A DNA stretch of 64,000 bases from VRUE01 sp963702955 (GTDB taxonomy: Bacteria; Actinomycetota; Thermoleophilia; Solirubrobacterales; 70-9): NCBI GenBank assembly GCA_963702955.1, contig OY969774.1, positions 2,046,001 through 2,110,000 of the forward strand, read 5' to 3'. The notes beneath the pieces are model-generated. The model had not been told where the DNA came from. It searched no databases and saw nothing but the letters and a program-made list of their open reading frames with translations. Positions 1 to 10,678 of the stretch are shown piece after piece. Positions within the stretch are counted from its first letter, which is position 1. Each line of letters starts with the position of its first letter. Made by a program: the position numbers and the translations under genes.

Positions 1-4
1 TATT

Positions 5-24
5 CGCCAATCGCGCGGTTGGCG
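5..24 (-). terminator. possible terminator hairpin after the SDR gene
   Basis: Six-base perfect arms (CGCCAA and TTGGCG) enclose an eight-base loop. On the minus strand the hairpin directly follows the SDR stop codon and is followed by AATA rather than a long U tract, so it is only a weak intrinsic-terminator candidate. Confidence 0.35.
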
Positions 25-25
25 C

Positions 26-898
26 TCAGTCGCCGACCGCGGCAACCGCGGCGGCGCCCTGGGCGTCGGCTTCGGCCTCGACTTCGCGGATCGTCGAGGT
101 CATCGCCGCGTCGCGTTCGAAGCGCTTGTCGAGCAGCGGGTTGAGGATGCCGCGCAGCGCTGAGACGTAGCGCCACCATCGGGGTGCGAAGATCCGCGGC
201 GCCCGTTCTTCGATCCCGCGCACCACGGCGGCGCCGGCCTCGTCGGGACCGATCCGCTTGCGCAGGAACTCGGGCAGGTTCTGCTGCATCCGGTCGCCGT
301 TGTTCTCGAAGGCGTCCTGGACCATCCTCGTGTCAACCCAGCCGAAGTAGGCGACGCTCGCGCCGGCCCCGAGCGGCGCCAGCTCGGCCCGCAGCGATCT
401 TCCCAGCGACTCGACCCCCGCCTTGGCGACCGCGTAGGGGCTGTTGAGGACGCCGTTGACGAAGGCGTAGACCGATGAGGTGACGACGACGTGGCCGCGC
501 CGCTCGACTATCTGCGGCAGCGCCGCCCGCACGGTGCGCCAGACGCCGAGCAGGTCGACCTCGAAGACCCGCTCCCATTCCTCGGCGCCGATCCCGCGCA
601 CGGTCGCCATTCGCGCCTGCGCGATGCCGGCGTTGGCGACGACGACGTCGAGCCCGCCGAAGCGCTCGACCGTCTCCGCGACGGCCGCGCGCATCGCGCC
701 CTCGTTCGTCACGTCGGCGCCGATCCCGATGACCCGCTCGCCGATCCGCTCGGCCGCCTCGCGCGCCTGCTCGGGGTCGAGGTCGACGACCGCGACCGAG
801 CCGCCGCGCAGGTGGATCTGGCGCGCGGTCTCGAAGCCGATCCCGCGGGCGGCGCCGGTCACCAGCGCCACCTTTCCGTTCAGGTCGAAGACGGGCAT
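26..898 (-). CDS. SDR family oxidoreductase
   Basis: Classical short-chain dehydrogenase of 290 residues with an NAD(P)-binding Rossmann fold. The glycine motif TGAARGIGF lies near residue 14, the NAG motif (VVANAGIA) near residue 90, the catalytic Ser region is VVVTSSVYAF, and YAVAKAG supplies the catalytic Tyr and Lys. The Asp in VVDLD after the second strand favours NAD. About 40 extra C-terminal residues follow the fold, as in SDRs acting on lipid or steroid substrates; the substrate is unknown. The start ATG sits 9 bases after a TAGGCT hexamer, suggesting a leaderless transcript. Divergent from ileS with 38 bp between starts, and apparently monocistronic. Confidence 0.9.
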   Translation of the reverse strand: MPVFDLNGKVALVTGAARGIGFETARQIHLRGGSVAVVDLDPEQAREAAERIGERVIGIGADVTNEGAMRAAVAETVERFGGLDVVVANAGIAQARMATVRGIGAEEWERVFEVDLLGVWRTVRAALPQIVERRGHVVVTSSVYAFVNGVLNSPYAVAKAGVESLGRSLRAELAPLGAGASVAYFGWVDTRMVQDAFENNGDRMQQNLPEFLRKRIGPDEAGAAVVRGIEERAPRIFAPRWWRYVSALRGILNPLLDKRFERDAAMTSTIREVEAEADAQGAAAVAAVGD

Positions 899-907
899 GC
901 GGCGCGC

Positions 908-927
908 AGCCTAACCGCTCCTAGAAT
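908..927. promoter_or_regulatory. back-to-back -10 elements for the SDR gene and ileS
   Basis: On the minus strand TAGGCT (908-913) is 9 bases from the SDR ATG. On the plus strand TAGAAT (922-927) is 9 bases from the ileS ATG. Neither leader has space for a ribosome binding site. The -35 region of each promoter would lie in or next to the opposing gene. Promoter function is inferred from position and from recurrence of the same layout across the window. Confidence 0.55.
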
Positions 928-936
928 CACCCGTTC

Positions 937-4090
<3,154 letters not shown>

Positions 4091-4104
<14 letters not shown>

Positions 4105-4270
4105 GCTCGCCGATGATGAAGTCGCTCTTCGACGAGTCGTCGAACTTCACCCAGCAGTGCTCGGGGGCGACCCCGGCCACCTCGACCAGCGCCGCTTCGA
4201 TCCGCCGCGCGATCTCGGCCTTCTGCTCGTCGCTGCGACCCTCGAACCAGTTGACCTGCACGAACGGCAT
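4091..4270 (-). CDS. 4-oxalocrotonate tautomerase family protein
   Basis: A 59-residue protein starting MPFVQVNWFEGRSDEQK. Removal of Met would expose the N-terminal proline that is the catalytic base of this family. Length (about 60) and the continuation AEIARRIEAALVEVAG fit the beta-alpha-beta tautomerase fold that assembles into hexamers. The end reads FDDSSKSDFIIGE, resembling the usual C-terminal strand. It overlaps the 3' end of ileS on the opposite strand and lies just downstream of trxA on the same strand (25 bp), so the two may be cotranscribed. The substrate cannot be inferred; a role in aromatic degradation is not supported by the neighbours. Confidence 0.85.
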
Positions 4271-4295
4271 CGGCTTCGGGACCCGGAGCGGCGCC

Positions 4296-4622
4296 CTAGG
4301 CGAGCGCCGGCTCCAGCTCCGCCTCGAGCCGCCGCTTCGGCATCGCCCCGACGACTTTCTTGGCGATCGCCCCGTCCTTGAACAGCAGCATCGTCGGGAT
4401 CGAGAGGACTTCGTACTGGGCCGCCGTCTGCTGGTTCTCGTCGACGTTGAGGCTGACGATCTTCAGCTCCTCGCGCTCGGCGTCGATCTCCTCGAGAACG
4501 GGGTGGACGACGCGGCAGGGGCCGCACCAGGGGGCCCAGAAGTCGACGAGCACGGGGCCGTCGGCCTCCAGCACGTCGGATTTGAAGGTGGCGTCGGTCA
4601 CGTCGCTGAGCTTGCCGGTCAC
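4296..4622 (-). CDS. trxA: thioredoxin
   Basis: A 108-residue thioredoxin with the active site WCGPC inside VLVDFWAPWCGPCR and the cis-Pro region SIPTMLLF, both at the expected spacing. It reduces protein disulfides in the cytoplasm. The start is GTG, preceded by GGGAG about 10 bases upstream, so it uses a Shine-Dalgarno leader; a TATACT hexamer about 50 bases upstream is the likely -10. It is divergent from polX, and the two -10 elements overlap. No thioredoxin reductase is nearby. Confidence 0.95.
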   Translation of the reverse strand: MTGKLSDVTDATFKSDVLEADGPVLVDFWAPWCGPCRVVHPVLEEIDAEREELKIVSLNVDENQQTAAQYEVLSIPTMLLFKDGAIAKKVVGAMPKRRLEAELEPALA

Positions 4623-4670
4623 TGGTATCGGTCTCCCAAGAGTCGAGTTTCAGCTCTCAATACTTCAGAA

Positions 4671-4680
4671 AGTATAGCGT
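4671..4680. promoter_or_regulatory. overlapping divergent -10 elements, trxA and polX
   Basis: The minus-strand TATACT (complement of 4671-4676) and the plus-strand TAGCGT (4675-4680) share two bases. TAGCGT is 7 bases from the ATG at 4688, which supports that start for polX over the in-frame GTG at 4682. Confidence 0.45.
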
Positions 4681-4687
4681 CGTGTCA

Positions 4688-6406
4688 ATGACCAACGCCG
4701 AGATCGCCGCGGCGCTGGAAGAGCTCGGGATCCTCTACGAGCTCGACGGCGCGGTCAAATACCGGGTGCTTGCCTACTCGACCGCCGCCAAGGCGATCCG
4801 CGAAAGCCCCGTTTCGGTGTCCGAGCTTGCGGTCCAGGGGCGTGCGACCGAGATCCCCGGGGTCGGCAAGACCCTGGCGGAGAAGATCGACGCGCTGATC
4901 GAGACCGGCGAGATTCCGGCGGCGGCCAAGCTGAAGGCGAAGTTTCCGCCGACCCTGATCGAGGTGACGCGGGTACCCGGCGTCGGCGCGAAGACCGCCA
5001 AGCGGCTGTTCGACGAGCTCGGGGTCGCCTCGCTGGAGGACCTGAAGGCGGCGGCCGAGGCGGAAAAGGTGCGCGGGGTCAAGGGACTCGGGCCGAAGGC
5101 CGAGGAGAACGTGCTCGCCTCGCTGGAGCGGCTCGGCGAGCCGGGCGAGGGCCCGGGCCGGCTGCTGCTCTCCGCCGTGCGACCGATCGCCGAGGAGCTG
5201 GCGGCGGCGCTGCGCGACCATCCCGCCTGCGACCGGGTCGAGGTGGCCGGCTCGGTGCGGCGCTGGGCCGAGACCTGCAAGGACATCGACCTGATCGCGA
5301 CCGCCGAGGAGCCGACGGCCCTGTCGGAGTACCTGGCCGGCCACGAGCTGATCGCCGCCGCAGGCAACCCCGGCCCGAACGGCCTCCGCGCCCAGACCCA
5401 CAACGGAATCGGCGTCAACCTGCGGATCGTCGCGCCGCGGGCCTTCGGCAACCTGTTCCAGCACTTCACCGGCTCGGCGGCGCACAACGTGCAGCTGCGC
5501 GAGGAGGCCGTCAAGCGCGGCCTCTCGGTCTCCGAGCACGGCATCGCCGACAGCGAGAGCGGCGAGGTCGCCCTCTGCGCGAGCGAGGCCGAGGTCTACG
5601 AGCGGCTCGGCTACGCCTACATCGAGCCGGAGCTGCGCGAGGGCCGCGGCGAGCTGAAGGCGGCCCGCGAGGGCAAGCTGCCCGACCTGGTCTCGCTAGA
5701 CGACGTCCGCGGCGACCTCCACTCCCACACCACCCTCTCCGACGGCCGCGACACGCTCGAGCGGATGGCCGCGGCGGGCCGCGAGCGCGGCTACGCCTAC
5801 ATGGCGATCACCGACCACTCGGCCAGCCACGGCTTCGGCGACCACGTCAGCGCCGAGCGCCTCTGGCGGCGGATCGAGGAGGTGCGGGAGTGGAACGAGG
5901 GGAAACGCGGCTTCCGCCTGCTCGCCGGCTCGGAGGTCAACATCGGCCTCGACGGCGGGCTCGACTACCCCGACGACCTGACCGCCGCGCTCGACTGGAT
6001 CGTCGCCAGCGTCCACACCTCCTTCTCGATCTCCGAAGCGGCGATGACCGAGCGCGTCGTGGCGGCGATCGAGAACCCCGACGTCAACTGCATCGGCCAT
6101 CTCACCGGTCGCCTGATCGGCCGCCGCGAGCCCTACGGGGTGGACATCGAGGCGGTGGTCGAGGCGGCGGCCCGCACCGGCACGATGCTGGAGATCAACG
6201 GCAACCCCAACCGCCGCGACCTCAACGAGCACCACGCCCGCCTCGCCGCGGAGGCCGGGGTGAAGATCGTCCTCAATACCGACGCCCACGGCGTCAACAC
6301 CCTCGGCAACATGGCCTACGCCGTAGCCACCGCCCGCCGCGCCTGGCTGAGCGCCGCCGACGTCGCCAACACCCGCCCCTGGCGAGACTTCAAGCGGCTG
6401 CTTTGA
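4688..6406 (+). CDS. polX: DNA polymerase X family protein with PHP domain (PolX)
   Basis: Bacterial PolX of 572 residues, the usual length. An N-terminal helix-hairpin-helix region (IPGVGKTLAEKID, VPGVGAKTAKRLF) is followed by the nucleotidyltransferase signature GSVRRWAETCKDIDLI, giving two catalytic Asp residues. The C-terminal PHP phosphoesterase domain is complete: DLHSHTTLSDG, ITDHS, GSEVNI, ASVHTSF, GHLTGR, NTDAH. The third polymerase Asp, normally in VDLRVV or VDFRLV, reads GVNLRIV, an Asp to Asn change that may weaken polymerase activity while leaving the PHP nuclease intact. PolX acts in base-excision and gap repair. The start was chosen at the ATG 7 bases after TAGCGT. Confidence 0.93.
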   Translation: MTNAEIAAALEELGILYELDGAVKYRVLAYSTAAKAIRESPVSVSELAVQGRATEIPGVGKTLAEKIDALIETGEIPAAAKLKAKFPPTLIEVTRVPGVGAKTAKRLFDELGVASLEDLKAAAEAEKVRGVKGLGPKAEENVLASLERLGEPGEGPGRLLLSAVRPIAEELAAALRDHPACDRVEVAGSVRRWAETCKDIDLIATAEEPTALSEYLAGHELIAAAGNPGPNGLRAQTHNGIGVNLRIVAPRAFGNLFQHFTGSAAHNVQLREEAVKRGLSVSEHGIADSESGEVALCASEAEVYERLGYAYIEPELREGRGELKAAREGKLPDLVSLDDVRGDLHSHTTLSDGRDTLERMAAAGRERGYAYMAITDHSASHGFGDHVSAERLWRRIEEVREWNEGKRGFRLLAGSEVNIGLDGGLDYPDDLTAALDWIVASVHTSFSISEAAMTERVVAAIENPDVNCIGHLTGRLIGRREPYGVDIEAVVEAAARTGTMLEINGNPNRRDLNEHHARLAAEAGVKIVLNTDAHGVNTLGNMAYAVATARRAWLSAADVANTRPWRDFKRLL

Positions 6407-6466
6407 AGAACCGATTAGCGAACGTCACGATCTGATTCTTCGTGAGCGGCGCCGATATGGCGATAG

Positions 6467-6502
6467 CCACCGCCCCCGGACGCGAAGCGGAGGAGGCGGT
6501 GG
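6467..6502. terminator. hairpin between convergent polX and ltrA
   Basis: Eight-base arms CCACCGCC and GGCGGTGG enclose about 20 bases between the two convergent stop codons. No clear T tract follows on either side. A bidirectional terminator is plausible. Confidence 0.4.
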
Positions 6503-6503
6503 T

Positions 6504-7655
6504 TTATGTCTCGTCGATTGCCACGGCGACCAGGACGGCGCTCGAGGCGATCACCGCCGCGAGCAGGCTGAGCGGCGCGGTGGCGAACCCGAGGACGACC
6601 AGCGCGACGCAGGCGAGGACCCGGGCTCGCGGCAGCAGGCCGGTGGCCGTCCAGATGAACCCGAGCTGGGCGAGCAGGAAGATCGCCGGTCCGCCGAAGA
6701 TCAGCGCTGCGTCGCCGACGGCGATCGGGGCGCCGGGGTCGGCGATCGCCAGCTCGTCGCCGACGGCGATCGCGACGATCCCGATCACCATCAGGATCAG
6801 GACGTAGTTGCCGAGCCCGACGATGCGCGAGGGCTTGGCGGCGCCCTCGACCGCGTCGATGCCGATCTCCTCGGCGCGGTGGAAGTAGCACCACCAGAGC
6901 GCGACCGTGCCGGCGAAGGCGACGGCGAGGACGAGCAGCCTGTCGGCCTGGACCGGTTGCGCGGCGAAGGCGTTGCCGATCGTGAGGACGGTCTCGCCGA
7001 GCGCGATCAGGAAGAACAGCCGGAAGCGCTCGAGCAGGTGCTCGGCGTAGATCTCGCTGTCGGAGCTGAACGGGCTCTTGCGCCCGGGCAGGGGATGGCC
7101 GGCGATCACGCTGGCGTAGGTGATCGACGTCGCGACCGCCCAGAGCGCGAGGCGGGCATCGCCGTCGACGGCAATTCCGGCGATCCAGATCGGCGCCGTC
7201 GCGATCTCCCAGACCAGGGCGTTGACGAAGTGCATGTGCAGCCGGTGGCCGCGAAAGGCGAAGACCGCGAAGACCGTCCGTCCCAGCTGGATCGAGAGGT
7301 AGCCGATCACGAACAGGCCGGCGCGGTCGCCGAACGCCTCCGAGACCGACGTCAACATCAGCAGGCTGGCGAACATCAGGCCGAGCAGCAGCAGCCGGAC
7401 CGCCCGGCGGTCGCCGTCGAGCCAGTTCGAGGTCCACACGGTCATGAACCACGCGTACATCACGGCCAGGGTCAGGACCAGCGTCTCGGCCATGCCGCGG
7501 GCGTCGACGTGATCGAGCAGGTTGTGCGCGAGCTGGCTGACCGTGAACACGTAGACGAGGTCGAAGAACAGCTCCAGCGGCGTCACCGCGCGGGCGACTT
7601 CGCGCGGGCGGATCAGCGACGGGGTCGGGGGGCGATCGCCGGCGGATGCCGTCAT
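6504..7655 (-). CDS. ltrA: low temperature requirement protein A (LtrA) family membrane protein
   Basis: Polytopic membrane protein of 383 residues with about ten hydrophobic segments. The N-terminal hallmark VTPLELFFDLVYVFTVSQLA and the later ERFRLFFLIALGETVLTIG are typical of the LtrA family. Members are widespread in actinobacteria; the biochemical role is not established beyond a Listeria cold-growth phenotype. The frame is open much further upstream, but the ATG at 7655 overlaps the preceding stop by four bases (ATGA), marking the true start and translational coupling. It is the last gene of an operon with a small membrane protein and otsB. Confidence 0.9.
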   Translation of the reverse strand: MTASAGDRPPTPSLIRPREVARAVTPLELFFDLVYVFTVSQLAHNLLDHVDARGMAETLVLTLAVMYAWFMTVWTSNWLDGDRRAVRLLLLGLMFASLLMLTSVSEAFGDRAGLFVIGYLSIQLGRTVFAVFAFRGHRLHMHFVNALVWEIATAPIWIAGIAVDGDARLALWAVATSITYASVIAGHPLPGRKSPFSSDSEIYAEHLLERFRLFFLIALGETVLTIGNAFAAQPVQADRLLVLAVAFAGTVALWWCYFHRAEEIGIDAVEGAAKPSRIVGLGNYVLILMVIGIVAIAVGDELAIADPGAPIAVGDAALIFGGPAIFLLAQLGFIWTATGLLPRARVLACVALVVLGFATAPLSLLAAVIASSAVLVAVAIDET

Positions 7656-8167
7656 CGAGCGTGCAGGTGGTCGCTGCGCAGGCCGGGGCTGCGGACCAGC
7701 TCGATCGGGCGCAGGGCGGAGTTGGGGACGACGAAGAACTTGACGCCGTCGCGGTGCTCTATCCCCAGCACCGCCGCCTCGCGGGTGCGCATCGCCAGCG
7801 CGACCAGCAGCGCGTAGCCGGCGCCGATCGCGGCCACGCCGGGGAAGAGGACGCCGAGCACGCCGGCTGCGATCGCGGTCACGGCGATCGGCCAGAGGCG
7901 GCCGAGGGCGATCCGAGCCGGGGTCTCGTCGGGCAGCGAGGTGGCGGTGCGGGCGTGGGCGAGGGCGTCGCGGACGCCGTCGGCGGCACGGGAGGAGCGC
8001 CCCAGGTAGAGGCCGAGGATCAGCGAGATCAGCCACCAGGCGGCGGCGACTATCACCGTCGTCGTGTCTTCGCTGCGACCGGCGGCGAGCGCCGTGATCG
8101 CCCCCAGCGCGGTCGCCTCGGCGCCGGCGAGGAAGACGGTGAGGCGCAGCAGGTCGGTGTAGGGCAT
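7652..8167 (-). CDS. hypothetical membrane protein
   Basis: A 171-residue protein with about four hydrophobic stretches (TVIVAAAWWLISLILGLYLG, LWPIAVTAIAAGVLGVLFPG, AIGAGYALLVALAM) and a positively charged C-terminal tail containing IEHRDGVKFFVVPNSALRPIELVR. I do not recognise a family. It starts eight bases after the otsB stop and overlaps ltrA by four bases, so it is the middle gene of an otsB-membrane protein-ltrA operon. Confidence 0.75.
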   Translation of the reverse strand: MPYTDLLRLTVFLAGAEATALGAITALAAGRSEDTTTVIVAAAWWLISLILGLYLGRSSRAADGVRDALAHARTATSLPDETPARIALGRLWPIAVTAIAAGVLGVLFPGVAAIGAGYALLVALAMRTREAAVLGIEHRDGVKFFVVPNSALRPIELVRSPGLRSDHLHAR

Positions 8168-8175
8168 CGCTGCGT

Positions 8176-8997
8176 CTACTCCGCCAGCGCCTCGAGCATC
8201 GCCAGCCAGCCTTCGGGGCCCTCGATCCGCACGTCGGACTCCTCGGCCAGCTCCGGCGGCGCCTCCGGCGAGACGATGCCGACGCAGATCGCCGTCTCCA
8301 GCTCGCCCGTCTCGCGCAGCTCCCGCAGGCGGCGGAAGGCGTCGAGGTCGGTGCGATCGTCGCCGGCGTAGACCGCGGCCGCGATCCCGTCGGCGGCGAG
8401 CAGCGCCGCCACCGCCGCGTCCTTGCCACCGCCACCGGCCGGGCGCAGCTCGAGCACCTTGCGGCCCCAGCGGGTCTCCAGCCCCGCGTGCCCCGCCTCG
8501 ACCGCGATCTCGTGCCCGCGCGCCTCGGCCGCCCGCTCGTCCGCGGCTCCGCGCCAGTGCAGCGCCTGGATCGGCCCCTTGTCCTCCAGGCGCAGCCCGG
8601 CCTCAGCCCGCGCGCCGGCGCCGAGCCCGGCGACGAACTCGGCCGCACTGCCCTCGCGGCCCTGCAGCGAGGGATCGAGGCGCGGCGCCTCCTCGCCCGG
8701 CAGCAGCAGTTCCAACCCGTGGTTGCCGGCGTAGGCGATGCCCTCGACGCCGACCAGGCGCCGCGCCTCGACGGCCTGCCGGCCGGAGACGCAGCCGACC
8801 AGCCCGTAGCGCCCGCTCAAACGCTCGAGCGCCGCGCTCGCCCGGCGCGGCACCGCCGCCTGCTCCGGCCGCGCGACGATCGGCGCCAGGGTGCCGTCGA
8901 CGTCGGTCAGCACCGCGGCCCGAGCCGGGTCGTCCCGCAGCCGCTCCAGCGGCCCCAGCCCTGCCGGCCGCTCCCCTGTCCCGGGTTCCGCAGACAC
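8176..8997 (-). CDS. otsB: trehalose-6-phosphate phosphatase
   Basis: HAD-superfamily phosphatase of 273 residues that converts trehalose 6-phosphate to trehalose. Motif I is VLTDVDGTLAPI (nucleophile Asp near residue 38), motif II lies in GCVSGR, and motif IV is VYAGDDRTDLDAF. The region LRPAGGGGKDAAV matches the substrate-binding loop with its Lys. The start is GTG. The matching synthase OtsA is not in the window. Divergent from the TauE/SafE pair, and first gene of an operon with two membrane proteins. Confidence 0.92.
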   Translation of the reverse strand: MSAEPGTGERPAGLGPLERLRDDPARAAVLTDVDGTLAPIVARPEQAAVPRRASAALERLSGRYGLVGCVSGRQAVEARRLVGVEGIAYAGNHGLELLLPGEEAPRLDPSLQGREGSAAEFVAGLGAGARAEAGLRLEDKGPIQALHWRGAADERAAEARGHEIAVEAGHAGLETRWGRKVLELRPAGGGGKDAAVAALLAADGIAAAVYAGDDRTDLDAFRRLRELRETGELETAICVGIVSPEAPPELAEESDVRIEGPEGWLAMLEALAE

Positions 8998-9014
8998 CGC
9001 ACTAGTATCGCGCG

Positions 9015-9392
9015 ATGGCCGCCGCAGCCCCGTCTCGCCACCTGCTGAAACTCGCCGCGATCGGCACCCTGGCGGGAATCTTCAGCGGCCTCTTCGGGGT
9101 CGGCGGCGGCACCGTGATCGTCCCCCTGCTGATCTTCTGGTTCGGCTACGGAGAGCGGCTGGCGACCGGCACCAGCCTCGGCGCGATCGTCCTCATCGGG
9201 CTGATCGGCGTGGTCGCCCAGGGCGGCCTCTACGGCAACGTCCACCTCGTCACCGGCCTGCTGCTGGCGATCCCGGCGATCGTCGGCGTCGTCCTCGGCA
9301 TCGAGATCCAGCAGCGGATCCCGCAGCGCGCCGTCTCGCTGCTGTTCGCGGCGCTGCTGGTCGCGGTCGCAATCGAGCTGATCGCCAAGTGA
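9015..9392 (+). CDS. TauE/SafE family half-protein A
   Basis: A 125-residue membrane protein with four predicted helices. It contains the repeat signature FGVGGGTVIVPLLIFWFGYG followed by ATGTSLGAIVLIGLIG. Normal TauE/SafE (TSUP) transporters have about 250 residues made of two such repeats; this gene encodes one repeat, and the next gene encodes the second. The two products probably form one heterodimeric anion or organosulfur exporter. The ATG is 6 bases after TAGTAT (9003-9008), a leaderless arrangement. The in-frame stop is genuine, since the next start has its own upstream GAGGA. Confidence 0.85.
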   Translation: MAAAAPSRHLLKLAAIGTLAGIFSGLFGVGGGTVIVPLLIFWFGYGERLATGTSLGAIVLIGLIGVVAQGGLYGNVHLVTGLLLAIPAIVGVVLGIEIQQRIPQRAVSLLFAALLVAVAIELIAK

Positions 9393-9402
9393 GGACCGTG
9401 CG

Positions 9403-9774
9403 GTGAACGAGATCCTGGCAGTCCTGCTCGCGATTGCCGGCGGTCTCGCCGGCGGTCTGGTCGGCGTCGGCGGCGGGATCCTCTTCGTCCCCGCCCTGAC
9501 CATCTTCATCGGGCTCAGCCAGGTCGAGGGCGAGTCAACCTCGCTGCTGATGATCGTCATCGTCGCCCTGGTCGGGGCCTACCGGCAGAACAGGTACGGA
9601 AACCTGATGCTGCGGGACGCGGCGGTGATCGGCTTGCTCTCGCCGCTCGGGGTGCTGATCGGCGTCGTCGTCGCCAACGAGGTTCCGCAGCGCGCGCTCG
9701 AACTCGCCTTCGCGGCGCTTGCCCTCTACATCGCCTACGGCCTGGTCAGAAGAGCCCTCTCCGCGGAGGCGTAG
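9403..9774 (+). CDS. TauE/SafE family half-protein B
   Basis: A 123-residue membrane protein carrying the second TSUP-type repeat: LVGVGGGILFVPALTIFIG, then GESTSLLMIVIVALVGAYRQ. It starts with GTG ten bases after the previous stop and has GAGGA at suitable spacing, so it is translated from the same mRNA as half A. It likely pairs with that product in the cytoplasmic membrane. The transported substrate is unknown. Confidence 0.85.
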   Translation: MNEILAVLLAIAGGLAGGLVGVGGGILFVPALTIFIGLSQVEGESTSLLMIVIVALVGAYRQNRYGNLMLRDAAVIGLLSPLGVLIGVVVANEVPQRALELAFAALALYIAYGLVRRALSAEA

Positions 9775-9814
9775 ACCCGGCGGACGGCCGTGCCCCATCG
9801 TCTACGCTCAGTAC

Positions 9815-10678
9815 GTGGACTCCCTCACCTGGCACACCGACGTGCCGCAGCTTCGCTCCCCGGTTCTGGTCTGCGCCTTTCGCGGTTGGAACGACGCCGC
9901 CTCCTCCGCCTCGGCGGCGCTGACCGCGGTCGCCGACTCCTTCGACGCCGAGCCGATCGCCGAGCTCGACCCCGAGGACTACTTCGACTTCCAGGCCACC
10001 CGGCCGACGATCGTCCTCACCGAGGGCCAGACCCGGCGCATCGACTGGCCGCAGAACGACCTCGTCGCGGTCCGGGTCCCCGGCGCCGACCGCGACCTCG
10101 TCCTCTTCGACGGCACCGAGCCCAACCTGCGCTGGCGCACCTTCTCGGAGACGATCGCCACCGCCGCCGACACGCTCGGCGTCGAGATGGTGGTGACCCT
10201 GGGGGCGCTGGTCGCCGAGGTCTCACACACCCTGCCGGTGCCGATCACCGGGCTCGCCTCCGACGAGGAGCTGGTCGAGGAGCTCGACCTGCAGCGCTCC
10301 AGCTACGAGGGGCCGACCGGCATCGTCGGCGTCGTCCACGACTGCTGCCGCGGCATCGGCATCTCCTCGGCCTCGCTGTGGGCAGCGGTGCCGCACTACG
10401 TCGCCGCGGTCCCCAACCCGAAGGCCGCCCTGGCGCTGCTGCGCCGGCTCGAGGGGCTGACCGGGATCGCCGTCGACGCGACCGAGCTGGAGGAGGAAAC
10501 GGCCAGCTACGAAGAGCAGATCGGCCGCGCCGTCGCCGCCAACCCGGAGATCGCCGAACTGGTCGAGCGGATCGAGGCCGAGCAGGCCGAGGCGCTCGGC
10601 GACGACGAGACCGACCTCCCGTCCGCCGACTCGATCGCCAGCGAGTTCCAGCGCTTCCTGCGCCAGCAGGACAGCTAA
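9815..10678 (+). CDS. PAC2 family protein
   Basis: A 287-residue member of the PAC2 (proteasome assembly chaperone 2-like) family, common in actinobacteria. Family features are the N-terminal LVCAFRGWNDAASSASAAL and the central VTLGALVAEVSHTLPVPITG. The C-terminal part is a charged helical region (ELEEETASYEEQIGRAV). The open frame extends to 9719 inside the preceding gene, but the GTG at 9815 lies 6 bases after TACGCT and directly before the conserved domain, so it was chosen. Function in bacteria is unclear. Its 3' end overlaps the convergent helicase-nuclease stop by four bases. Confidence 0.88.
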   Translation: MDSLTWHTDVPQLRSPVLVCAFRGWNDAASSASAALTAVADSFDAEPIAELDPEDYFDFQATRPTIVLTEGQTRRIDWPQNDLVAVRVPGADRDLVLFDGTEPNLRWRTFSETIATAADTLGVEMVVTLGALVAEVSHTLPVPITGLASDEELVEELDLQRSSYEGPTGIVGVVHDCCRGIGISSASLWAAVPHYVAAVPNPKAALALLRRLEGLTGIAVDATELEEETASYEEQIGRAVAANPEIAELVERIEAEQAEALGDDETDLPSADSIASEFQRFLRQQDS

